From Nitrococcus sp. (GTDB lineage Bacteria; Pseudomonadota; Gammaproteobacteria; Nitrococcales; Nitrococcaceae), in assembly GCA_030452365.1 (NCBI GenBank), contig JAKDMK010000157.1, positions 1 through 6,128 of the forward strand: a DNA stretch of 6,128 bases. The letters are read 5' to 3'. Positions 1 through 4,885 of the stretch are shown here, piece after piece. The translations under genes and the position numbers were made by a program. How positions within the stretch are numbered: position 1 is the first letter of the stretch; the number at the start of each line of letters is the position of its first letter. The notes beneath the pieces are model-generated. The model saw nothing but the letters and a program-made list of their open reading frames with translations. It had not been told where the DNA came from and did no database searches.

Positions 1-10
1 TTTCCGTACT

Positions 11-94
11 GTCATTCTGCGCGGAGCCGTTAGGCGGAGTCGCAGAATCTAGTCGTTGGTTCCTGCGACTGCGCTTCGCTGCGCGCAGGATGAC
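11..94. repeat. Palindromic REP-like intergenic repeat
   Basis: The outer arms 11-23 and 82-94 are complementary with one mismatch (GTCATTCTGCGCG against CGCGCAGGATGAC). Inside are two smaller hairpins: 14-21 pairs perfectly with 41-48 (ATTCTGCG/CGCAGAAT), and 62-67 pairs with 84-89 (CCTGCG/CGCAGG). The fold is therefore either one long cruciform or two adjacent stem-loops. It lies downstream of the lipoprotein gene on the minus strand and codes for nothing I recognise. The shape resembles dispersed bacterial REP/BIME elements, which would fit the transposase relics elsewhere in the window, but a second copy of this exact repeat is not present here. It could also act as a transcript end or stabiliser. 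Confidence 0.6.
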
Positions 95-147
95 GAGGGG
101 TGAGTAGTTACCCAGAGCCAATAAAATCATGCGCTCTTGGCTACCCG

Positions 148-297
148 TTACATGCCCTCATCCCGATCATACTGGTCCTCGTCAGACTCTTCAGCGACGT
201 TTGGAGTATCTTCGCCTGCTCCCCCCATGGAGTTGCAGCCCGTGAAAGTGACTAGCATGCCCGCTAGCATCAGTAGTGTGAGCAGTGTCCTGATCAT
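148..297 (-). CDS. Entericidin-like small lipoprotein (49 aa)
   Basis: A 49-residue protein with a lipoprotein signal: basic start (MIRT), a hydrophobic stretch at residues 4-18, and a lipobox ending FTGC with the modified cysteine at residue 21. The mature part begins CNSMGGAGED, which fits the entericidin EcnA/EcnB pattern (C-N-S/T, two residues, G-x-G-x-D). The remaining tail is strongly acidic. In this family such lipoproteins sit in the envelope and have been linked to stationary-phase lysis or stress, so the role here is inferred by family only. The open frame reaches back to an ATG at 342, but AGGAGGAAGG just upstream of 297 and the signal-peptide layout favour the start at 297. EcnA/EcnB often occur as a pair; only one is seen. 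Stop is TAA at 148-150. Confidence 0.8.
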   Translation of the reverse strand: MIRTLLTLLMLAGMLVTFTGCNSMGGAGEDTPNVAEESDEDQYDRDEGM

Positions 298-360
298 GAT
301 GCGCCTTCCTCCTACGTGGAAGTCTTGATGATCATTGGACATTCTTTGACATCAGGAAGT

Positions 361-390
361 TCTATAAAGAACTACGCCTGCTAATTCCAA
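361..390 (-). promoter_or_regulatory. Possible sigma-70 promoter for the lipoprotein gene
   Basis: On the minus strand, TTGGAA (385-390) and TATAGA (361-366) are separated by 18 bases. Each matches the sigma-70 consensus at four of six positions. The -10 box ends 63 bases before the lipoprotein ATG at 297. Part of the box lies beside the end of the transposase relic, so the promoter may have been formed or supplied by that insertion. Sequence match only. Confidence 0.3.
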
Positions 391-513
391 TTACTCACAA
401 AAAAGCGAACCTCGTTCAATCCATTGCTAATAAACACCCTCCCGCGTCGATTACCCCGTAGCGTGACGTGGTGGGCAACAACGCTGGGAACCGTATCCGG
501 GCAAACGGGCCAT
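381..513 (-). pseudogene. RAYT (Y1_Tnp) transposase 5' remnant, copy A
   Basis: This is the beginning of a REP-associated tyrosine transposase gene. From ATG at 511-513 the reading is MARLPGY. One base later, in another frame, it continues VPSVVAHHVTLRGNRR and then GRVFISNGLNEVRFFV. Together this matches the family's usual N-terminus (MARLPR..VVPG..HHVTQRGNRR..VFFS), in which the His-x-His region is part of the HUH-type nuclease fold. The frame break is explained by loss of two bases after the Tyr codon (493-495). The homology ends after about 45 codons at a stop (381-383), where a full RAYT has roughly 150-230 residues. It lacks the catalytic tyrosine region and cannot be active. A shorter related copy lies at 2903-2975. 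Confidence 0.72.
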
Positions 514-538
514 GCGCGAAATAGGATACGGCGTCTTT
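451..538. repeat. Dispersed direct repeat, copy A (RAYT 5' end and leader)
   Basis: This segment matches 2916-2999 in the same orientation, roughly 80 percent or more by eye, with a 3-base and a 1-base gap. The ends are best conserved: the 29 bases from 451 differ at one position, and the last 14 (GATACGGCGTCTTT) are identical. It covers the first codons of the transposase relic plus about 25 bases upstream of its start codon. Similarity stops sharply at 538. It also contains a perfect 8-bp hairpin, 491-498 with 524-531 (CCGTATCC/GGATACGG). Confidence 0.8.
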
Positions 539-592
539 GTTCGTGTGAATGATCACCTGTTACCGTAATCCGCATTAACTACGCCGTCCTAT
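521..592. repeat. Imperfect inverted repeat beside the RAYT relic
   Basis: ATAGGATACGGCGT at 521-534 is the reverse complement of ACGCCGTCCTAT at 581-592 apart from a 2-base gap. Extending outward, 581-598 also resembles the leader of RAYT copy B (TGCGGGGATAAGATACGGCGT) in opposite orientation. The 46 bases between the arms carry nothing I recognise. The right arm ends where MsrB similarity stops. It may be a REP-type terminal repeat or part of a small non-autonomous element, but the arms are short and a chance match cannot be excluded. Confidence 0.4.
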
Positions 593-865
593 CCCGCAGC
601 CGGCGCACTGGTAGATTCCTTTGCGCTCCTCGTCGAGCAGCACGCTGCTGCCGGTTCTGTGCTCTGCTCGCGCAGCACGGCGTACTCGTCCGACGACAGC
701 AACGCTCGTCACTCGGCCTCGGTGTGCGTCACTTCGAGCTTGTCTCTGGCGGCGGCGTTTGCGCTCAACCCAGAGAGCCCCAGCAACAGCGGCGGCGACA
801 CGCACAGCGCACCACCGGCAATCGGGTTCGCATTTCCGAGGAGCGCAGTGGACGAAGCCGCTCAC
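575..865 (-). pseudogene. Degraded periplasmic methionine sulfoxide reductase B (msrB-like)
   Basis: Reading right to left, one frame gives a signal-peptide-like hydrophobic run (LLLGLSGLSANAAA, about 780-745), then DKLEVTHTEAE, then a TGA at 709-711 where the family has tryptophan, then RALLSSDEYAVLREQSTE. Near 652-654 the frame shifts and continues GSSVLLDEERKGIYQCAGCG. This is the N-terminal part of MsrB, which reduces methionine-R-sulfoxide in proteins; the CxxC of CAGCG is the first zinc-binding pair. The leader suggests an exported, Tat-type form, but no clear twin-arginine start survives. Similarity ends at about 593, so the catalytic cysteine half is missing. A nonsense mutation, a frameshift and a 3' loss make it a clear relic. 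A stop near 865-867 leaves the original start uncertain. Confidence 0.7.
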
Positions 866-1020
866 GGGATACGGATTTCTGCTTTGGCGTCGGCGACGCG
901 GACGACGCCACGCGCCAAGGGAACTGCCTAGTGGGACGAGGACGCGCAGTCTCACAAAGCCATCCGCGAGCGATTCGGCAAGACACGGCGCCATTGCCGT
1001 TGCGACCGGTGTTTGCTTGA
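866..1020. other. Unassigned degraded stretch upstream of the msrB relic
   Basis: No confident gene. On the minus strand two frames look protein-like in succession: about 996-925 gives ESLADGFVRLRVLVPLG, and then a neighbouring frame gives AVPLARGVVRVADAKAEIRIP before a TGA just ahead of the msrB relic. This would fit a frameshifted C-terminus of an older gene upstream of msrB. Long plus-strand open frames across this stretch have arginine-rich, low-quality translations typical of GC-rich shadow frames. I do not recognise a family. Confidence 0.3.
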
Positions 1021-1022
1021 GA

Positions 1023-1052
1023 TTGACAACTGTTCGTACTAAATGATTTACT
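1023..1052 (+). promoter_or_regulatory. Possible sigma-70 promoter for the GGDEF-EAL gene
   Basis: A perfect TTGACA (1023-1028) is followed after 18 bases by TTTACT (1047-1052), a four-of-six match to the -10 box. Transcription would begin near 1059, leaving a leader of about 50 bases. The segment is more AT-rich than the flanking DNA, as expected for a promoter. The spacing is slightly long and the -10 box is weak. Confidence 0.4.
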
Positions 1053-1112
1053 CGCCGGTTTAATGATCATCTGATCGTCGCATAAGAGAACAGGGACACG
1101 GGGAGACAGGGC

Positions 1113-2855
1113 ATGGAGGACTGCGATTCCGAACCTGATTGGCCGTCCCGCCGCGCCGATCCCGAAGGCCCGAAGGCAAGCACCGGGCAGCTGGGACCGG
1201 ATAGTGGAAACCATCTGCAGTGCATTATTGATGCGATCCCCACCCCCATCTTTTTCAAGGGCACGAATCTCCGCTATATCGGTTGCAATCGCGCCTTCGC
1301 CGACCTGATTCTGGGCGACACGCCGGAATCCATTATTGGCAAGAGTGTGTACGACGTCTCCATCGCCGAGCTGGCGGCAGCGTATGACGCCGCCGACCAG
1401 GAGTTGCTGAAAGACGGTGGCACCCAGCGCTATGAGGCCCAGGTCGGCTTCAATGACGGCAGCGTTCACGACATCGAGTTCCACAAGGCCGTTATCTACG
1501 ACGCCGCCGGCAACAAGCTTGGCCTCGTCGGCACAATGCTCGACATCACCGAGCGTCGGCGCCGAGAGGTGGAAGCAGAACGGCTCGCCAGCTACGACGA
1601 CCTGACGGGGTTGCCCAACCGGCGTTTGCTCCAAGAGCGCGCCGAGACGGCACTGAGACAGTCGATAGAGACGAGGCGCCCCCTCGGCGTGCTCTACCTG
1701 GATTTGGATCGATTCAAGGATATCAACGACACCCAAGGCCACAGTGTCGGCGATCAGCTATTGGTCCAAGTCGCCTCTCGTCTGCGCCAGTCGCTGCGGG
1801 AGCGCGATTTGCTGGCCCGGATTGGCGGCGACGAATTCGCCGTTCTGGCACCGGATACCAGTCGCGCCGAGCTTGCCCGCACCGCCCGCCACCTGATGCA
1901 GCACTTTGAGTCGCCGTTCCATATCGACGGCCGCGCCATCCGCCTGGGTGCCAGCATGGGGCTGGTCACCTGCCCGGACGAAGGGGCCAACCTCGGCGAG
2001 TTGCTCAAGCACGCGGACATCGCCATGTATCGCGCCAAAGCCGAGGGTCGCGGTTTCATGCTGTTCGAGACCGTCCATGGCGATGAGATCCGCGAGCGGG
2101 TCGATCTGGAACGGGATTTGGCCCATGCCATCGACGTGGGCGACATCACGCTCGTTTTTCAGCCCTGGGTCCACGCCCGTCGCGGACGGGTTGATGGCCT
2201 GGAGGCGCTAGCTCGATGGCACCACCCCGTGCGCGGCGTCGTTCCGCCGGAGCTGTTCATCCCGCTCGCCGAAGCCACCGGGCTGATCCACCGGCTCGGC
2301 CAACAGGTGCTAACGATGATCTGCCGCCAGATCGCCGCTTGGCGCACGCGGGGGCTGGCGATGCGAGTGGCGATCAATATCTCCGCACGGGAGCTGCAGC
2401 ATCCCAGGTTCGTCGACAACTTCCTAGACACCTTGGTCCACCACGGCCTCACCGGTGAGGCGCTGGAGGCGGAGCTGACCGAGACCGTGCTCATGACCTC
2501 GCCAGAGGACAGCGTGCGCGCACTCCAGCGGCTGCGGACCGCCGGCACGCTTATTTCGGTCGACGACTTTGGCACCGGCTACTCGTCGCTCACTCACCTG
2601 AAACGGCTGCCCGTGGACACCCTCAAGGTAGACCGGGGATTCGTCGCCGAGATGACCACGGATCCAGTCGACACCGGTATTGTCGAGACCATCGTCGCAT
2701 TGGCGCGCAGTCTCCACGTCAACGTCATCGCCGAGGGGGTGGAAACTGAGGCCCAGCACCAGGCACTGCTGGAGCTGGGCTGCGAGGTGCAGCAAGGGTA
2801 CTGGTTCTGCCGGCCGCTACCGGTGGAGGGGATTGAAGCCTGGTTGCGGCGGTAA
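1113..2855 (+). CDS. PAS-GGDEF-EAL cyclic-di-GMP signalling protein (580 aa)
   Basis: A cytosolic sensor with no membrane segment. Residues about 31-147 form a PAS domain (IPTPIFFKGTNLRYIGCNRAF through GTMLDITERRRREVE). Residues about 156-318 form a GGDEF domain: DDLTGLPNR entry, intact GGDEF at 238-242, and an RxxD inhibitory site at 229-232 (RERD), five residues ahead. Residues about 330-576 form an EAL domain: EAL at 364-366, Asn422 (NISARE), Glu454 and Glu457 (ELTE), Asp484-Asp485 (DDFGTGYSSL), Lys505, Glu541 (AEGVE) and Gln561 (QGYW). All usual metal and catalytic positions are present in both halves, so it could make cyclic-di-GMP from GTP, hydrolyse it to pGpG, or switch between these under PAS control. 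GGGGAG seven bases before the ATG supports the start. It is monocistronic, flanked by RAYT relics. The PAS ligand cannot be read from sequence. Confidence 0.95.
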   Translation: MEDCDSEPDWPSRRADPEGPKASTGQLGPDSGNHLQCIIDAIPTPIFFKGTNLRYIGCNRAFADLILGDTPESIIGKSVYDVSIAELAAAYDAADQELLKDGGTQRYEAQVGFNDGSVHDIEFHKAVIYDAAGNKLGLVGTMLDITERRRREVEAERLASYDDLTGLPNRRLLQERAETALRQSIETRRPLGVLYLDLDRFKDINDTQGHSVGDQLLVQVASRLRQSLRERDLLARIGGDEFAVLAPDTSRAELARTARHLMQHFESPFHIDGRAIRLGASMGLVTCPDEGANLGELLKHADIAMYRAKAEGRGFMLFETVHGDEIRERVDLERDLAHAIDVGDITLVFQPWVHARRGRVDGLEALARWHHPVRGVVPPELFIPLAEATGLIHRLGQQVLTMICRQIAAWRTRGLAMRVAINISARELQHPRFVDNFLDTLVHHGLTGEALEAELTETVLMTSPEDSVRALQRLRTAGTLISVDDFGTGYSSLTHLKRLPVDTLKVDRGFVAEMTTDPVDTGIVETIVALARSLHVNVIAEGVETEAQHQALLELGCEVQQGYWFCRPLPVEGIEAWLRR

Positions 2856-2902
2856 GTCACGCGTGCAGACTAATACGGGCAAACTGACATTTCGTTTTTG
2901 TA

Positions 2903-2975
2903 CTACCCCAGATGGTTACCCCGTTGCGTGACGTGGTGGGCAACGCTTGGAACCGTACCGCGGCAGACGAGCAAT
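2903..2975 (-). pseudogene. RAYT (Y1_Tnp) transposase 5' remnant, copy B
   Basis: The same gene start as copy A, shorter. From ATT at 2973-2975, where the family has ATG, it reads ARLPRY. After one extra base it continues VPSVAHHVTQRGN, then HLG and a stop at 2903-2905. Compared with the usual MARLPRYVVP start, two bases are missing after the Tyr codon, exactly as in copy A. Only about 24 codons remain, without the catalytic tyrosine part. It sits between the end of the cyclic-di-GMP gene and the end of the dehydrogenase gene. Confidence 0.7.
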
Positions 2976-2999
2976 GCGGGGATAAGATACGGCGTCTTT
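2916..2999. repeat. Dispersed direct repeat, copy B (RAYT 5' end and leader)
   Basis: Partner of 451-538 in the same orientation. The match ends with GATACGGCGTCTTT at 2986-2999, eight bases from the dehydrogenase stop codon. The CCGTA/TACGG hairpin core of copy A is kept but flanking pairs have decayed. No target-site duplication is obvious around either copy. Confidence 0.8.
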
Positions 3000-3007
3000 A
3001 GGCGCCC

Positions 3008-4330
3008 TTATTCGTAGGTAATCCGCCAGATACGGCCCTGCACGTCGTCGGAGACATAGAGCGCGCCATCATGGTCACGCGCCAGCCCAACCGGCCGGTA
3101 TTCGGTGTTAGCGGGAAAGGACTTGCCGGCAAAGCCATCGGCGAACACCCGCCAGTCGCCGTCCGCCGGCATGCCGTCCTCGAAGGCCACGAACACCACC
3201 TTATAACCCTGCTCAGGAAACGGCGCGCGGTTCCAGGAACCGTGGAAGGCGATAAAAGCACCGCCGGAATAAGCGTTCGGGAAAGCAGCGCGGTAATAAA
3301 ACAGTAGGCCATTGGGTGCCCAGTGGGCCGGAAAGGCCAGGACCGGGTCCTCGAACCGCGCGCAGCGGCCCACCTCGCTGCCATCGCCACCATATTCCGG
3401 CGCCAGCAGCTTCTTGTCCTTGAAGGGATCGTAATAGCAGTACGGCCAGCCGAAGTGATCGCCTTGGTCGACGCGCAAGAACTCCTCTGCCGGAAGGTTA
3501 GCGTTCTGCTCCGGGGTGTATAGCTCCGGCCAGAGCCGGTGCAGGTCGTCGCGGCCGTGTTGGATAACATAAAGATGATCCATCGGGGCGTTCCAGTCCA
3601 TGGCCACGGCGTTGCGAATGCCGGTAGCGTACCGGTGGGCGGCATCGAACACCTGTCCGGTCTTCTCCGCGGAAAAACGCCAGATCCCACCGTGCAACCG
3701 TAGCAGCGGGCAGGGGTCAATGCCCGGCGAGCCTGTCTGGCGATCCTGTTTTTGGCAGGAATTGGACGGCGCGCCGATATTGATGAACAAATCGCCTTGT
3801 GGGTTGATCACCAGAGAGCGGGCGGAATGCTGGTGCTGCACCGGCATGCCGCTGACCACGACTTGCGGGTCACCCACGGGTACCAGCGCGTCGCCGGCCA
3901 AGGACCAGCGCACCACCTTGGTGACGGTGCCAAAGTATAGATGCCCGTCATAGATGGCGATGCCGCTGCCGGCAACATCGCCGAAATATCGAACCACGTC
4001 GGCACGGCCATCGGCGTTGGTGTCGCGCAGGGCGGCGATGCCGCCGCCGCCGTGTACCGGCTCGCGCAGGCCAAACATGTCTTTAATGCCCGCGATCACC
4101 CGGGAGGCGATGCCGCTGTCGTGCACCGGCTGTCGCAGGGCCACGTAGACATCGCCGCGGGCGCTGACGGCCAAGTGCCTGGCACGGCCAAGGTTTTCGG
4201 CGAACACGGTGGCGCAGAAACCGTCCGGCAGCTTCAGCCCGGCGCCGTCGCAACCAACCTGGCCCAAGGCAGTGCCCGAGAGCGCGAGTAGCAATGCGGC
4301 GGCAAGATGGATTTGATTCATCGTTTTCAT
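3008..4330 (-). CDS. Secreted PQQ-dependent sugar/sorbosone dehydrogenase family protein (440 aa)
   Basis: A six-bladed beta-propeller oxidoreductase of the soluble glucose/sorbosone dehydrogenase family, which uses PQQ to oxidise sugars or aldehydes in the periplasm. A signal peptide covers residues 1-23 (hydrophobic run from about 9, cleavage after ALG). The mature start, CDGAGLKLPDGFC, is typical of the sorbosone-type branch. Further landmarks are a calcium-type loop DTNADGRAD (103-111), QHQHSARS (165-172, region of the catalytic His), IRN (238-240, PQQ-contact Arg-Asn in relatives), FGWPYCYYD (293-301), HGSWNR (363-368) and a closing blade ending in IWRITYE. Six or more cysteines suggest disulfides. 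The frame opens at TTG 4339; ATG 4330 gives a normal MKTMNQ signal start, though no good ribosome binding site is visible, and ATG 4321 is also possible. No PQQ synthesis or cytochrome gene is adjacent, so substrate and electron acceptor are unknown. Confidence 0.9.
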   Translation of the reverse strand: MKTMNQIHLAAALLLALSGTALGQVGCDGAGLKLPDGFCATVFAENLGRARHLAVSARGDVYVALRQPVHDSGIASRVIAGIKDMFGLREPVHGGGGIAALRDTNADGRADVVRYFGDVAGSGIAIYDGHLYFGTVTKVVRWSLAGDALVPVGDPQVVVSGMPVQHQHSARSLVINPQGDLFINIGAPSNSCQKQDRQTGSPGIDPCPLLRLHGGIWRFSAEKTGQVFDAAHRYATGIRNAVAMDWNAPMDHLYVIQHGRDDLHRLWPELYTPEQNANLPAEEFLRVDQGDHFGWPYCYYDPFKDKKLLAPEYGGDGSEVGRCARFEDPVLAFPAHWAPNGLLFYYRAAFPNAYSGGAFIAFHGSWNRAPFPEQGYKVVFVAFEDGMPADGDWRVFADGFAGKSFPANTEYRPVGLARDHDGALYVSDDVQGRIWRITYE

Positions 4331-4382
4331 TGCGGCCAAGGCATCTTGTCGTGCTCCAGTCTACACCGCTTCCGAGCGCTGG

Positions 4383-4484
4383 TCAGCGCATGCCTTGTAT
4401 GGCGAACGCGAGGTGTTGCTGGAGATCAGGATCTTGGCGGCGATGCGCGGATCATTTCCCCGAAGAGCACTTGCGCTGGTAGCG
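4383..4484 (+). pseudogene. DUF4160-like gene fragment
   Basis: One plus-strand frame reads HALYGEREVLLEIRILAA from 4389 and then MRGSFPRRALALV. This follows the pattern I associate with DUF4160 proteins (HFHA.YGE..., an acidic/hydrophobic strand, then LPRRALALV.EWA.LH). Only about 34 codons are recognisable. No start is seen, and the sequence after LALVA departs from the family. DUF4160 genes often sit with DUF2442 in toxin-antitoxin-like pairs, and the fragment lies tail to tail with a Doc-family gene. The identification is from remembered family pattern only. Confidence 0.42.
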
Positions 4485-4489
4485 GTCGT

Positions 4490-4816
4490 TCAACTGTTCT
4501 CGCTAGTGCGGCTGGTTTCCCGGAACCAGGCGGCCAATCCCGGTTCGGCCAATTGATCCTCGGCGAGCGCCGGCATGAAGGCTACCACTTCCGACTGAGG
4601 AGGCTGATGTCGATAACCGTTGTTCTCCAGAAAAACCGCGGCAACAGCATGCGCAGTGCATTTATTGCCATCGCGAAATGCGTGGCCCTTGCAAATCGCA
4701 AAGCAGTAGGCGCCCGCCAGATCAAAAACATCCGGGGCCGGGTGTGTATAGGCCCACTGATTCAGGGGTCTCGCCATGGCGGCATCGAACAGGGCGCGGT
4801 CCCGAAGCCCGCCCAC
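4490..4816 (-). CDS. Doc/Fic-family toxin, probably N-truncated and inactive
   Basis: Residues 3-50 (GLRDRALFDAAMARP, FDLAGAYCFAICKGHAFRDGNK) match the death-on-curing toxin family. These are Fic-fold enzymes; P1 Doc phosphorylates the translation factor EF-Tu. The Fic-type motif normally reads HPFxDGNKRT; here it is HAFRDGNKCT (4684-4655), so the conserved arginine is cysteine. A single CGC to TGC change would explain this. Homology continues upstream of the GTG start (INYQLVAQFGG, about 4849-4817), but no ATG, GTG or TTG lies in that frame before the TAA that ends the pump gene at 4886. About 10-15 N-terminal residues of a normal Doc are therefore missing or untranslated. No antitoxin gene precedes it. 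It is probably a decaying orphan toxin, with GTG 4816 the only conventional start. Confidence 0.75.
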   Translation of the reverse strand: MGGLRDRALFDAAMARPLNQWAYTHPAPDVFDLAGAYCFAICKGHAFRDGNKCTAHAVAAVFLENNGYRHQPPQSEVVAFMPALAEDQLAEPGLAAWFRETSRTSENS

Positions 4817-4885
4817 GAGCCCGCCGAATTGGGCTACCAGTTGGTAATTTATGAACTCGCTTTCGCGTGCGTAGCTTGGCCTTCG

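Noticed and set aside
108..147. Possible terminator after the lipoprotein gene
   Set aside because: A 6-bp stem (AGCCAA/TTGGCT) with a 15-base loop exists, but no T run follows on the minus strand.
575..994. Open frame of 139 codons on the minus strand with a CAGCG ending
   Set aside because: Only its last 20 or so residues make sense, as the tail of the frameshifted msrB relic. The rest is arginine-rich and does not match the adjacent frame that carries the MsrB leader.
621..1046. Plus-strand open frames of 90-141 codons
   Set aside because: The translations are rich in Arg, Ser and Thr without domains, as expected for shadow frames in GC-rich DNA opposite a relic. No ribosome binding site or conserved motif was found.
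765..1742. Long minus-strand open frame of 325 codons opposite the cyclic-di-GMP gene
   Set aside because: Most of it is the antisense of a well-supported PAS-GGDEF coding region. Its protein shows no recognisable domain.
3001..3020. Possible terminator after the dehydrogenase
   Set aside because: Only a 4-bp GGCG/CGCC stem with a long loop and no T run can be formed, which is too weak to call.
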